Source of the DNA: a virus
Direction: 5' to 3' (one strand)
DNA: 32,138 nucleotides
Virus record (IMG/VR): IMGVR_UViG_3300037235_000018
Span: 1 to 32,138 of that record
The notes beneath the pieces were generated by a model. It saw nothing but the letters and a program-made list of their open reading frames with translations. It was not told the origin of the DNA and made no database searches. Below are positions 1-8,671 of the stretch, one piece after another. Each line of letters opens with the position of its first letter. Position 1 is the stretch's first letter. Both the position numbers and the translations under genes were made by a program.

Positions 1-947
1 GAAGAAGCGGGAGTATTACCCAAATTCTCGTCAATCAAAGACTGATAGCAGACGCTGCTCGAAACAACATAGGCCCCGATTGTGTAAGCGGTAGAAGAAC
101 TATATGCCGCAAACGAGATCACGAGATTGATGCTACCGCTCGTACCATTCGGAGTAACCTGAGCACCATTCGCCACGTAGGGAAGATACGGCCCGTCAAT
201 AAATTGTGCCGGCGTCAAAGAGAACTGAGCTGCTTGCGTCGAAGATGGTTCGACAGTGACGGCCAGAACTTGCGGCGGATAGTTGGCGTGCAACAACGTC
301 CCGAACTGGGTTTGTCCATCTCCCTGCACCATCTGCACACTGGCCCAGGAACCGCCGATATATGGCGTCACCACTTGCTGGATGGCATTGAGATTGCCAG
401 TACCGAAGGTCTGGAGAGCAGAGCCAGCGATAGCCGCCCCGGTCATAGCATCGTAGAGCTTGAATTCAGTGGTCGTGTGCATCGCCACTTGCTGGACTGT
501 GAACTGGCGATTGAGAAGCAGCGGATCGATAGCACTGAGGCTGCTGAACTTGACTGGTGTTCCGTTCGCGATGGTCGCTGCGGAGCTGAGCGTAACGACA
601 GCAGGAGTGGCCGACGAGATGCTGGAGATTGCCAGCCCAGTCAGACCTTCAGTGAAAGTGAGCTGTCCGCTCTGATAGAAGCGAAGCAGACCATCGGTGA
701 ATTCGAGCGTACAGGGGGCATTCTCCTGAAAAGCATACTCGATAGTGCGAGACGCCGTGCCATTTGCTGTCGCGTCACCAATCACAAACCCCGGCCGGCG
801 CGTCCAGGCACCTTTCTCCAACGGCAATCCATTGAGGCAGACATTCATAGCCGTCCGGTATTCCGGCAGCTCGATCCGTCCCTGCGCCGTCTGTGACCAT
901 TCCCCGCCGAGGAAGCTGGATTGGACAAATGAGAAATTGATGGCCAT
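1..947 (-). CDS. Tail tubular protein B (T7 gp12-like), C-terminus cut by window edge
   Basis: Leftward reading frame of 315 complete codons that stays open to the window edge, so the protein is partial. It starts MAINFSFVQSSFLGGEWSQ, and residues about 36-55 contain NVCLNGLPLEKGAWTRRPGF, the N-terminal 'RRPG' signature of podovirus nozzle/tubular proteins of the gp12 family. These form the distal part of the short tail tube. The ATG follows the stop of the gp11-like gene by one base, so translation is probably coupled. The last visible residues (AYSSSTAYTIGAYVVSSSVCYQSLIDENLGNTPAS) have the spacing of a small carbohydrate-binding-like module (Y..G..V......Y.s......G..P), also present in the neighbouring gp11-like protein. 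Role and family are inferred from motif and gene order; the C-terminal half is not visible. Confidence 0.8.
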   Translation of the reverse strand, partial: MAINFSFVQSSFLGGEWSQTAQGRIELPEYRTAMNVCLNGLPLEKGAWTRRPGFVIGDATANGTASRTIEYAFQENAPCTLEFTDGLLRFYQSGQLTFTEGLTGLAISSISSATPAVVTLSSAATIANGTPVKFSSLSAIDPLLLNRQFTVQQVAMHTTTEFKLYDAMTGAAIAGSALQTFGTGNLNAIQQVVTPYIGGSWASVQMVQGDGQTQFGTLLHANYPPQVLAVTVEPSSTQAAQFSLTPAQFIDGPYLPYVANGAQVTPNGTSGSINLVISFAAYSSSTAYTIGAYVVSSSVCYQSLIDENLGNTPAS

Positions 948-948
948 C

Positions 949-2283
949 TCACAACCTCGTTGTGATCCAGTCGTCTTCTGGCTGCGTCTCTGGCCCGATC
1001 TCGATTGCGTTCACCATCCTGGCTTCACCCATGCTCTCAGCATAGGCTTGCCGACAGGAGCCTCGCTTCTCAGTAGATTGAGTAATGCGCTCGCAAGTGA
1101 CATAGGCCATGCGCGCGGCCAAGCCCTCACAGAACATATCGTCCATGTCGATAACCTTCGTGATGTCAGCCACGAAGCGGAACACAATAGGTCCAGGGTC
1201 CATCGATGTGAAAAAGTTACTCTGGAAATACCAGTCAGTCGGCATCCGACCGGTTGGTGCTCCAAGGATCGAGACATCGCCAGCGCGCGGGTCCTGATTG
1301 GCCATTTTGAGATAGCCAGACGGTAGGCGGAACACATTGCGTGAGAAGGTTTCAGTTGAGGGTCCCGAACCAATTGGATAAGAGAACACCACCGTCTTCA
1401 GAGTGCAACCAATTGGAAGCCATTGCAAATCATAGGGATTAGGATTACTTACCAATCCCCATGCAGCCGGAACGCCAGCGTTTGACCAATAAGTAGCATT
1501 AGCCCCGCCGGCGGGATTGATATTCAAGCTATTTTGCAAGGCAGTATAAACAATTCCATCCGAACCAGCTACCGTATTATTGGTTACATAGGAAGTAGTT
1601 GCATTCCACGGTGCCGGGGCATTCGTAGGAGTATTACCTTTATTCAATTCAATCAAACTAATATAAGTGCTGCCACTATATTTAACTAGCTGATCGATAG
1701 AATAAATGTTTGCTGCGTTATAAGTTTGTCCAACATTTGGAACATCTGAATTATTGTTGGCCAGAGAGATGTAAATCCCGTAGAGAGGTTGCTCGCTGGT
1801 GCCGTTCGGAAACGGCAGATAGACGAGATCACCGGCATAGTAGGCCGTTGCCCCAGTCGTGTCATAGGGTTGAACATCGAGAGGACCAAAATAGGCTTCC
1901 CAAGAATTGTTGTTACCCCCAGGAGTGTTGCCAACATTGTTCTCTACCATTGAGAACCAATTCATGCCGTTCGTATCCTGTACAATGGCGCCTGGATAAT
2001 AGGTCTCGGCCGAATTGTAGGGTAGTGGCGTCAGCTCCATCGTCGGGAGAACAGCACCAGCACCAGCCGCGGTAGCAGGTACAAAAGAGTTGCGAGCGCG
2101 CAGCACCGTCTGCTTGATGGCGAACCGCCATTGATTGCGCCGCAATTCCGCACGGCGCAATTTGTCGTAAGCAAAGCTCAATTCAGCATTGGCAACACTA
2201 TCCTCGGTGACACTAAGTATCTTCGTTGTGCCGAGGAGTTGGCAACTCTGATTGGCAATGTCGAGACTGTCAAGAAACGGCAT
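949..2283 (-). CDS. Tail tubular protein A (T7 gp11-like) with inserted binding modules
   Basis: This is a 444-aa adaptor between the portal and the gp12-like nozzle. The N-terminus (MPFLDSLDIANQSCQLLGTT and ANAELSFAYDKLRRAELRRN, about residues 1-60) and C-terminus (residues about 318-444, with RLPSGYLKMANQDP, FRFVADITKVIDMDD and a Gln/Asp-rich end) match the gp11 fold, which is normally about 190-220 aa. The excess is a central insertion, about residues 85-280, built of roughly four modules of 40-50 aa with recurring W/Y-N-x-x-x-x-Y, G-x-x-V, Y-x-S/A-L and G-N-T-P positions, resembling ChiC/CBM5-12-type sugar-binding modules. A GAGG ribosome binding site lies about 9 nt before the ATG. The gene sits between the small 63-aa gene and the gp12-like gene. 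The module assignment is by pattern only. Confidence 0.85.
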   Translation of the reverse strand: MPFLDSLDIANQSCQLLGTTKILSVTEDSVANAELSFAYDKLRRAELRRNQWRFAIKQTVLRARNSFVPATAAGAGAVLPTMELTPLPYNSAETYYPGAIVQDTNGMNWFSMVENNVGNTPGGNNNSWEAYFGPLDVQPYDTTGATAYYAGDLVYLPFPNGTSEQPLYGIYISLANNNSDVPNVGQTYNAANIYSIDQLVKYSGSTYISLIELNKGNTPTNAPAPWNATTSYVTNNTVAGSDGIVYTALQNSLNINPAGGANATYWSNAGVPAAWGLVSNPNPYDLQWLPIGCTLKTVVFSYPIGSGPSTETFSRNVFRLPSGYLKMANQDPRAGDVSILGAPTGRMPTDWYFQSNFFTSMDPGPIVFRFVADITKVIDMDDMFCEGLAARMAYVTCERITQSTEKRGSCRQAYAESMGEARMVNAIEIGPETQPEDDWITTRL

Positions 2284-2461
2284 CTGGTTTAGCCTCTATA
2301 ACAGGAGGTGACGGAACTTTACTCGCTTGTTGTGCCTGAGCAATTTTTGTGGCTAAATGCACAACAGCCTGTGCGACTTGTAAACCCCCCGCCTTGCACG
2401 CCATATCCAAGAGCTGTTGTAACACCGTTGCTTCTTGCTCGTCCAAATTCAAAACAATCAT
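2270..2461 (-). CDS. Small hypothetical protein upstream of tail tubular protein A
   Basis: This is a 63-aa protein, MIVLNLDEQEATVLQQLLDMACKAGG at its start, predicted to be mostly helical with a Leu/Ala-rich amphipathic stretch (residues 3-45) and a Pro-rich tail. An upstream in-frame ATG exists at 2473, but the GGAGG at 2471-2467 would then lie inside the gene. With the ATG at 2461 the same GGAGG is 5 nt upstream, so the shorter start is chosen. The 3' end overlaps the next gene by 14 bp, which fits coupled translation. No function is recognised; proteins like this commonly accompany podovirus tail genes. Confidence 0.7.
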   Translation of the reverse strand: MIVLNLDEQEATVLQQLLDMACKAGGLQVAQAVVHLATKIAQAQQASKVPSPPVIEAKPDAVS

Positions 2462-2506
2462 CATATCCTCCATCAGTTAGAGTAGATTTTGTATAGCAAA
2501 ATCAGG

Positions 2507-2713
2507 TCATTTAGTCAAGGGCGGTAGCTTAGCTCCTGTGTCATAGAGGATAGCCGCAGAAGCTCGAAGAAGAGTGAGTGCCGTAGAGACACTTCGAGTT
2601 TGATAGAGCGTAGCCGCAGCATTACGAAGAACTGTCGGAATAGGAGGAATAGGTGATTGAGAGCCTCCGATCTGGCCTAGAGCTAATTCTCCAAGATTGC
2701 CTTGTCCGAGCAT
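2507..2713 (-). CDS. Small hypothetical protein after the tailspike
   Basis: A 68-aa protein beginning MLGQGNLGELALGQIGG. Its ATG overlaps the tailspike stop as TGATG, a strong sign of translational coupling. A GGGTGG-like weak ribosome binding site lies within the last tailspike codons. A longer in-frame start at 2743 lies inside the tailspike gene and has no good binding site. The body contains two similar stretches, LRNAAATLYQTRSVSTALT and LRASAAILYDTGAKLPPLT, that look like an internal duplication of about 22-25 residues. Function unknown; possibly a tail-associated accessory protein. Confidence 0.6.
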   Translation of the reverse strand: MLGQGNLGELALGQIGGSQSPIPPIPTVLRNAAATLYQTRSVSTALTLLRASAAILYDTGAKLPPLTK

Positions 2714-5592
2714 CACACTGCCACCCAAGCTGAACCATTCCATGTCACGAGAGCGTAAGCACTGCCGCCACCCGCGCCGATTAGAATATTGCTCGTAGCA
2801 TCTGATACTAGCGCCACAGAACCCGTCACACGACCTGTTGAGGGCAATGTAGTGACAGTATAAACGGTCAAATTATTAAACGGAGTGGTAACAGGGCTCG
2901 CGAAGGAGACTATCCCGGAACCATTCTGCTGAATGGCGTAAGCGCCGCTCGCCGTCTGGCTGTCGATCAATAGAGCGATTGGCGGATTTGTCAGTGTATT
3001 GGTGCCGGCGCCGGAAGGATTTTGATTTTGCAACTCGATGCCAATTAAGTTTGTCCAGGTGGAAGTGTCTCCAGTCACGGCCCCCGTGGGTTGAGCAATA
3101 ACTATTCCCCATGCGCTAGTGACCGTGCCACCATGAGTATGTTGGACGCTGATTCTAGAGCCGTACATGCTGCCGACATTGCCGCCGCCTATATTCGCAG
3201 CCGTGTCGTTCACGCCGTAGAGATTCGTTACCGTTCCGCTCCCGGCGTTTTGCGCGAAATAAGCGGCCCCGATTAAGTTGGTAACGGTTCCCGTGGAAGA
3301 GTTCTTGGCGATGAACTCTGCGGCCTGGATGGTCGCGTGGTTTGTCGAGTTGCCCGAAGGAGCGGTGACAACATCGAACAAGCCGTAGGCGCTGCCGGCG
3401 GCGATAGAGTTGTTGTATTGCAGGTCAATGACCTGTCCTTCGATGAACGGCGTAACACCGAGGCTCGTTACGATCCTTTGGATGTTAACCAGAGCATTAT
3501 CTGAAATGCTGTCGCCGTCCGTGATCGTCCCCGCCGCATTCGCTCCCTGAAAAAACACTTGCCCGGCGCCGACGTTAAGCGCCCAAGGGTTTGTGATGGT
3601 GACCGAACCACCCGCGAGCGGAGCATTGTCGATATAAAGCGTAGACGCGTTACTGATCGTGACCGACGAACTGTCCGTGATTGTCGGCTGATATAGCGAT
3701 GTTTTGTTAAACCCTTTTGCCGTCGTGATGTTCGTCGTACCAGTAACCGTTGTGGTTTCCGGTGCGATATTAATGTCATCAAGCGTTGCACTAGCACCGG
3801 AAGCAATAGTCCGAGCCGCAGTAGAGGTAAATTGGCCAGAGGCACCAGTAACTGTAAGAACTCCAGAAGCTGACAGAGTAGCATTGCCAGATATCGTTTT
3901 GGATAACCAGTCTGATCCCGATCCCTGATCGACAATTATATTGCCAGCCGTTGCAGCGGTAATCAAACCAAACGCGGCGCTACCTTCAGCCTGAAAAATA
4001 CTATGAGCGGTTGGTTGAAACAAACCTGAGCCGCCAAAAGTGGGGTTGAGTACCGGCGTCAAATTACCAAATGCAACATTTATTGCGCATCGCTGTGTGG
4101 CTACGTTTGAATTATTAGCATCAGTGTAATTCCCAGGGAAAATTAAATTGCGCAGAGACAATGCGCCCGATGGAGAAGTTACCAATGGGGCATAATCAAC
4201 ATAAAAAGCAGGAGTTGTACTGCCAGTCACGAGGAAATTTTCAATGGAAATCCCGATTGCTGTCTCTCCACTCCAGGGTTGATCATCCACGGTAAACAGA
4301 TCAATCAGATGTCCGGCCGAATTTGCCACCCCAGAAATTATTCCAGTGATCACAATATTCTCAAATAAAGTTCCGAGTTCAGACGTGGTGGATTTTGCAA
4401 ATTGAACGGTAGGGACCGTACCGCTATCGCCACTCTCATCAACATCAAGATTGATGCGGATATTGCGTAATATAGTATTTGTTGAGGTGTTCCAAGCCGA
4501 ACTCAATCCCATTGTGATATGAGAAGCAGAATTTGAGCCAGCGGTACGAGCGAGTGCTTTATAATTCAGAATTATATTCTCGTTAACCCCGCTATTTTGA
4601 TCGGCCGTTATGAGAACATCGTTTGCCCTACAGTTCTGAGAAACTACCGATATATCCGCATTGACAACGCCATGCAGAAAAACAGATCGATCTGCGTTCA
4701 ATGTGGATAATCCCCGAACAAAAATGCCAGAACAGGGGCCGGAGGTGGGGTTTCCTGCTCCGTCCGAAAACACCACCCCGTATAATGAATTAACACATTG
4801 GACATTCTCAACAACAACCCCAACCGTAGTTGCGCATTCAATTGGGCCTTGGCATCCGGTAATCACAGAATTAGTGAGAGAAATGACAGCACAACCGTCC
4901 GCCGCTGCTATCAGAAGTGTCCCATATGGAGTAGAAGACCCGACAGTAACGCCGTTGGTTTGAGTGACATTAACGCCATCGACCCAAACATTCGTTGATC
5001 CTATCAAATTGATGAGAGTAAGATTATCGGAAGTCGAGAAGGTATGACCGACAACTAAAGTTGCTCCGGTTCCAAAAATTCGAATATTGGAACAGGAGTT
5101 GAAATTAAGCAACGGGGATGAAATAGACTGGCCAGAATTGTAAACATTGTAGGAAAACCCTGGGACGAATTCAATTACTGCATTCCCGCTGTTTGCAGCA
5201 ATAGCCGTGGCCATCGCCTGAAATGCAGTTGTCCAATCAGTAGTGCCTGCGGGAGCAAAATCTTCAGGGCGATAGACAGCAGGAACAAAGTCAAACGCCG
5301 AGGCGGTTATAAAAACCTGGGCTTGCCCCGAAAGATTGATAGCCGCATTTGCATTTGTTGAAGAATGAGGATTGCGGGTGAGTGTAGTTCCCGACGCAGT
5401 GTAAGTCCCATAACCGATCTCCGATCCGCCAGCAATCGGATCGTAAATAGCATATCGAACAGTGTCGCCGTCTTGAACTCCAGCAGCAGAAAAGGCAAGA
5501 TAAGGCGGAACCGCGACACCAAGCGTAATTGTGCCGGTGCCGACCGTCTGCGTCGTCATCCTCGCCAGATCGTAGAGCTTAACAACGGTCAT
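2713..5592 (-). CDS. Tailspike / tail fibre with beta-helix domain
   Basis: This is a 959-aa receptor-binding or depolymerase-type protein. Residues about 1-100 (DLARMTTQTVGTGTITLGV..., then GDTVRYAIYDPIAGGSEIGYG and TLTRNPHSSTNANAAINLSG) form the N-terminal particle-anchoring domain common in phages of Gram-negative bacteria. Residues about 105-500 are a pectate-lyase-type right-handed beta-helix: a D/TTA..AMATAIAAN entry helix, then many short G/N/V-rich strands. The C-terminal third carries repeated tail-fibre modules (ASGATLDDINI, YQPTITDSSSVTISNASTLYID, GLFDVVTAPSGN..., TVTNLIGAAYFAQNAGSGTVTNLYGV). A ribosome binding site AAGGGG lies just before the ATG. Enzymatic activity cannot be judged because no catalytic residues can be assigned from sequence alone. 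The neighbours are tail-associated and tubular proteins. Confidence 0.88.
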   Translation of the reverse strand: MTVVKLYDLARMTTQTVGTGTITLGVAVPPYLAFSAAGVQDGDTVRYAIYDPIAGGSEIGYGTYTASGTTLTRNPHSSTNANAAINLSGQAQVFITASAFDFVPAVYRPEDFAPAGTTDWTTAFQAMATAIAANSGNAVIEFVPGFSYNVYNSGQSISSPLLNFNSCSNIRIFGTGATLVVGHTFSTSDNLTLINLIGSTNVWVDGVNVTQTNGVTVGSSTPYGTLLIAAADGCAVISLTNSVITGCQGPIECATTVGVVVENVQCVNSLYGVVFSDGAGNPTSGPCSGIFVRGLSTLNADRSVFLHGVVNADISVVSQNCRANDVLITADQNSGVNENIILNYKALARTAGSNSASHITMGLSSAWNTSTNTILRNIRINLDVDESGDSGTVPTVQFAKSTTSELGTLFENIVITGIISGVANSAGHLIDLFTVDDQPWSGETAIGISIENFLVTGSTTPAFYVDYAPLVTSPSGALSLRNLIFPGNYTDANNSNVATQRCAINVAFGNLTPVLNPTFGGSGLFQPTAHSIFQAEGSAAFGLITAATAGNIIVDQGSGSDWLSKTISGNATLSASGVLTVTGASGQFTSTAARTIASGASATLDDINIAPETTTVTGTTNITTAKGFNKTSLYQPTITDSSSVTISNASTLYIDNAPLAGGSVTITNPWALNVGAGQVFFQGANAAGTITDGDSISDNALVNIQRIVTSLGVTPFIEGQVIDLQYNNSIAAGSAYGLFDVVTAPSGNSTNHATIQAAEFIAKNSSTGTVTNLIGAAYFAQNAGSGTVTNLYGVNDTAANIGGGNVGSMYGSRISVQHTHGGTVTSAWGIVIAQPTGAVTGDTSTWTNLIGIELQNQNPSGAGTNTLTNPPIALLIDSQTASGAYAIQQNGSGIVSFASPVTTPFNNLTVYTVTTLPSTGRVTGSVALVSDATSNILIGAGGGSAYALVTWNGSAWVAV

Positions 5593-5601
5593 CTACGCCC
5601 C

Positions 5602-6294
5602 TTAGATGGGGACAGATTGGACAATCGCATACGTCCCGGAATTCGTCGTCTGCGTTATCTGATACGTCCCAGGAGGCAACCAGCCAAGACTTTGCCCATT
5701 CGCACTGAGGGTCAATGCGGTACTCAGGAGTGTCGAGCCATCCGGCCCTACCATTTGCACTGTGATCGAACCTGCGGCCCCACCAGCCTGATCTGTGGCC
5801 GGCGACCAAGTATTCCCGGCTGTCGTCGTGCTCACCGCGTATGAGTTGCCGGCTGTGCCGACTGCCTGTGCAGTCGAAGTCAAAGTCGTAGCCGTGACTG
5901 TCGCTGAGACTTCCGCATTGGCAGTCGTAGTGTAATAATTGACACCCGCCGTACCAGAGCCATTGATACACGCTGCCAAGTTTGACAGAGCCAGAACAAT
6001 CTTCGCCGCAGTCGTACCCGAAGCCGGCAGCGTCACATCATATGCCTGGGCCAGATTGCCGACAAGCTCGAAGCGGTACGCATGACCCCCGACAGTGACC
6101 GTATCGCCAGCGGCCGGCAAGTTGGCCATTGTGAGTGTGCTAGTCGAATAGGTGCCCCAGTTGCCCGAGGCTGTCAGAACGTAGTAGCCACCTTCGAGCT
6201 GGAATTGCCCCGAGCTGGCGGAGCCGAGGTTGAACGCATTCTGCCAGCCACCTTGGGCTGACCGAATAAGCGGTTGAGCTTCTGTGACGTTCAT
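5602..6294 (-). CDS. Tail-associated protein, paralogue with inserted domain
   Basis: A 230-aa protein. Its first ~47 residues (MNVTEAQPLIRSAQGGWQNA start, QFQLEGGYYVLTASGNWG) and last ~57 residues (VQMVGPDGSTLLSTALTL, PPGTYQIT, IVQSVPI end) are nearly the same as the 104-aa neighbour at 6304-6618. Between them sits about 126 extra residues (about 48-173), with GDTVTVGGHAYRFELVGNLAQ, AAKIVLALSNLAACINGSG and SVTATTLTSTAQAVGTAGNS. This resembles a small repeated domain found inside various phage baseplate and tail proteins. The outer shell looks like a beta-sandwich similar to head-decoration or fibre-associated proteins. It has an AGAGGG ribosome binding site. The pair lies directly upstream of the tailspike in transcription order, which suggests a tail role. 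Confidence 0.75.
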   Translation of the reverse strand: MNVTEAQPLIRSAQGGWQNAFNLGSASSGQFQLEGGYYVLTASGNWGTYSTSTLTMANLPAAGDTVTVGGHAYRFELVGNLAQAYDVTLPASGTTAAKIVLALSNLAACINGSGTAGVNYYTTTANAEVSATVTATTLTSTAQAVGTAGNSYAVSTTTAGNTWSPATDQAGGAAGSITVQMVGPDGSTLLSTALTLSANGQSLGWLPPGTYQITQTTNSGTYAIVQSVPI

Positions 6295-6303
6295 GGCGCC
6301 CTC

Positions 6304-6618
6304 TTAGATCGGAACGGATTGGACGACCGCGTAAACCGCCGTCGAAGTTGTGACAGTAATCTGATAAGTGCCGGGCGGGAGATAACCACCGACTTGCCCA
6401 TTCGCTGTCAGCGTCAAAGCAGTGCTGATCAATGTTGAACCATCTGGCCCTACGATCTGGAGAGTGACGCTGCCGCCACCCCAAGTCGCGGAAGCAGAAA
6501 GGATGTAGTAACCACCTTCGAGCTGGAACTGACCGGAGCTGGAGGAGCTGAGATGGAAGGCGTTTTGCCACCCGCCCTGCGCTGTTCGCGTCAGCGGTTG
6601 GGCTTCGGTGACATTCAT
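6304..6618 (-). CDS. Tail-associated protein, short paralogue
   Basis: A 104-aa protein, MNVTEAQPLTRTAQGGWQNA at its start, ending with AVVQSVPI. It is the uninterrupted version of the fold seen in the 230-aa neighbour: a Gln-Gly-Gly-Trp motif, SGQFQLEGGYYILSASATW, then VTLQIVGPDGSTLISTALTL and a PPGTYQITVTT hairpin. The composition, rich in beta-forming and small residues, fits a structural surface protein. A GGAG ribosome binding site precedes the ATG by about 9 nt. Tandem duplication followed by domain gain in the second copy is the simplest history. No catalytic residues are seen. Confidence 0.75.
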   Translation of the reverse strand: MNVTEAQPLTRTAQGGWQNAFHLSSSSSGQFQLEGGYYILSASATWGGGSVTLQIVGPDGSTLISTALTLTANGQVGGYLPPGTYQITVTTSTAVYAVVQSVPI

Positions 6619-6621
6619 GAC

Positions 6622-6855
6622 TTACATCTCCATTTCTGTCGTGAAGATGTCGTTGGCCTCCAAGACACGGAGGATGTTCTTCAGGGCAATGATAGCATCG
6701 ATCCGGCGCAGGACATTGCTGTTGGCATCGAGCGCTGGGAAATAGAAATAGAAATCCGTGGAGGGCACCGAAGATTGGATCGTGAAATCGGAACTATCCG
6801 TGCCGCCGCCAAGGGGCTCGTGATTGATACCAATGTAGGTATTTGCATTCGACAT
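6622..6855 (-). CDS. Small hypothetical structural-region protein
   Basis: A 77-aa protein, MSNANTYIGINHEPLGGGTD at its start. It has an aromatic-rich middle (STDFYFYFPALDAN) and an amphipathic C-terminal helix (NVLRRIDAIIALKNILRVLE). A clear AGGAGA ribosome binding site is 5 nt before the ATG, and only a few bases separate it from the following gene. Its place between the capsid-region protein and the tail-associated pair suggests a minor virion or assembly protein. The family is not recognised. Confidence 0.65.
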   Translation of the reverse strand: MSNANTYIGINHEPLGGGTDSSDFTIQSSVPSTDFYFYFPALDANSNVLRRIDAIIALKNILRVLEANDIFTTEMEM

Positions 6856-6904
6856 GCTGATCTCCTATGAGAAATGGGGAGGGCTGCGAACCCTCCCCTA
6901 CGCC

Positions 6905-7624
6905 TTACACGTCCGTATAGGAAACCTTGGCGTACATATTGTAAGCCGCCGCAGGCTGCGTATTGTAAGCGTGCGTGACCACAACGAAGATGTCGAAGTA
7001 GCCGAGGTTCTCCATCGCATAGCCGCGGCCATCGAGGAAATTGAACAGCTCGACCAACGGGGTCTGGGTCAGGTTCAGCATCGTCAGGCCGGAATAGGTA
7101 GCGGCCTGGACAGCACCGAACGTGATGTCGCCCTGCGGGAAAGCGCCGGTCGTGGTGTTCGCCGTGACCGTACCGAAGATGTAGTTGCCGGCCGCGGTGC
7201 CAGTCGGGAAGCCTGTCGCCAGCGTGCCAGCAGTCGTACCAGTGCCGGGAGTTGTCGGAAGGATCGGCCACTGGTTCTGATAGGCAACTGGAGTACCGTC
7301 GATAGTGCTGTCCGAGAAGACAACACCGACACCGAAAGTGAGAGCCGTCGAGGAAGTGCCACCGTCAACCAGCGACACATCGGTAAACAACTCAACTTTC
7401 TTGACCTTGGCATTCGTCGGAAAGCGGCACAAGCGATAGCCGTGACCGGCAGTGCCACCGCCAGTTTGAGCGATAGCGACGCTATCCTCAACGGACTTCA
7501 GTTGAGCGGGACCCCCTTCACCAGCGGAAAGCTGAGCAAGAGGCTGGCCGGCGTAACCCGTAGCAGGAGTGGCATCCAAGATCGTGAGATTGGTGCCAAG
7601 AGTGGTAACGACATAGTTGGTCAT
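6905..7624 (-). CDS. Structural protein downstream of the major capsid protein
   Basis: A 239-aa protein beginning MTNYVVTTLGTNLTILDATP. It has a soluble, Gly/Thr/Ala-rich beta composition with no signal peptide or membrane segment. Conserved-looking stretches include GYRLCRFPTNAKVKKVELFTD, GVGVVFSDSTIDG and LVELFNFLDGRGYAMENLGYFDIFVVVTHAY, typical of uncharacterised proteins encoded next to podovirus major capsid genes. It has an AGGGAGA ribosome binding site 6 nt before the ATG. It is co-transcribed with the capsid gene (15-bp gap). A head-decoration or capsid-associated role is inferred from position only. Confidence 0.75.
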   Translation of the reverse strand: MTNYVVTTLGTNLTILDATPATGYAGQPLAQLSAGEGGPAQLKSVEDSVAIAQTGGGTAGHGYRLCRFPTNAKVKKVELFTDVSLVDGGTSSTALTFGVGVVFSDSTIDGTPVAYQNQWPILPTTPGTGTTAGTLATGFPTGTAAGNYIFGTVTANTTTGAFPQGDITFGAVQAATYSGLTMLNLTQTPLVELFNFLDGRGYAMENLGYFDIFVVVTHAYNTQPAAAYNMYAKVSYTDV

Positions 7625-7639
7625 TGTAGTCTCCCTTCC

Positions 7640-8572
7640 TTACGGGTTGATGTCGGCGCCGGTCGTATCGGCACAGAGGATTTGGAGAACCTTACCGGGC
7701 TGCGTGCGCGTAGCACCGTACATCGCCTGCGTATAGACCTGCCAAGGCTCGCTCGACAGATCGTTGCGCTGCGAGACGCGGTTAGTCAGGTCTTTCCACA
7801 TGCCGAGATACATGCCAGTCTTCACGAAGGCAATGACACCGCGGACAGAACCAACAGTCGTCTGCGGGACACGCTCCATGAACACGAGGTTGAAGCCGAG
7901 GAACTTGCCGATCTTGCCCTCGCGCATAACAACAGCTTCGGCGCCGTATTGCTGCGACACGACCTGTTGCTGCTTGAGCAGATCAGCTTCCTGCTGCGAC
8001 CCCGCGATAATGGTCAGCATGTCGCTGTCCAGATCGTTGTGGTAGTGGCGGAAAATCTGCTTCGCGTGAATAAGCTTCGAGACCGTCAAGCCGGTGTTGC
8101 CGGACGCGAGATCGTTGACCGCGAGCTGGAAGTTCGTGGTATTGAACGTCTCGGCCGTCAGTGAGCCGGCATCGTTGCCGGTCTGAGCGGTGCCGGTCGT
8201 GGCCGCGAGAATACAGTCGTCCCAGGCGCGACCCATCGCGTAAGCCGCAGCCGTGACGAGGCCGGACTTCGGATCAACGAGGGTCTGCAACTCATCGAAC
8301 GTATCCACGAGCTGGTTGATGTCGGCCGTCTGCGGGAAAACCCACCGACGAACGTAACCAGCCTGGGTGTTGTTCTTCGGAGCGAAACGCTGAGCCGGCT
8401 GCTTGGCAGTGATCGGCTGGATTTGATTGATCGGCGAAGCCATCTTGCCGACATGGAAACCTTCGTCCACTTTGCCACGAAGCAGAGACCCCTTTTGCTG
8501 GAGCAGCAATTGGAGGTTCGTGGAATACTGGACGGTATAAAGAGGGACCAAACCTTCGTCATAAGCCGCCAT
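7640..8572 (-). CDS. Major capsid protein
   Basis: A 310-aa HK97-fold-type major head protein. The frame is open from 8602, but the ATG at 8572 (MAAYDEGLVPLYTVQYSTNL) has GGGAGA 6 nt upstream and is chosen. Recognisable features are the N-arm LQLLLQQKGSLLRGKVDEGFHVGK, the spine-type helix region DINQLVDTFDELQTLVDPKSGLV followed by AAAYAMGRAWDDCILAATTGT, and a C-terminal GFNLVFMERVPQT... GMYLGMWKDLTNRVSQRNDLS segment, as in podovirus capsid proteins located next to a scaffold gene. Its leader has its own promoter and a stable hairpin, consistent with high expression. The scaffold, Bbp19-like protein and portal lie upstream. Confidence 0.9.
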   Translation of the reverse strand: MAAYDEGLVPLYTVQYSTNLQLLLQQKGSLLRGKVDEGFHVGKMASPINQIQPITAKQPAQRFAPKNNTQAGYVRRWVFPQTADINQLVDTFDELQTLVDPKSGLVTAAAYAMGRAWDDCILAATTGTAQTGNDAGSLTAETFNTTNFQLAVNDLASGNTGLTVSKLIHAKQIFRHYHNDLDSDMLTIIAGSQQEADLLKQQQVVSQQYGAEAVVMREGKIGKFLGFNLVFMERVPQTTVGSVRGVIAFVKTGMYLGMWKDLTNRVSQRNDLSSEPWQVYTQAMYGATRTQPGKVLQILCADTTGADINP

Positions 8573-8648
8573 GATACTCTCCCTGAGTAGGCGTGAAACC
8601 ACAAGAATTTCGGGTGTGGCCTTGTCCTACCAGGGGGCCGAAGCAGCT

Positions 8649-8671
8649 CCCCGCCCTAATGGGTTCCGGGG
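8649..8671 (-). other. GC-rich hairpin in the capsid mRNA leader
   Basis: Arms CCCCG/CGGGG enclose an inner CCC/GGG pair with an ATTA loop and a short bulge. It lies between the predicted capsid promoter and the capsid start codon. It lacks a following T run, so it is more likely a leader stabiliser or processing site than an intrinsic terminator. Confidence 0.5.

Noticed and set aside
6854-8164. A 436-codon plus-strand open frame
   Set aside because: It is antisense to the capsid and neighbouring structural genes, has no ribosome binding site, and its product has no coherent domain.
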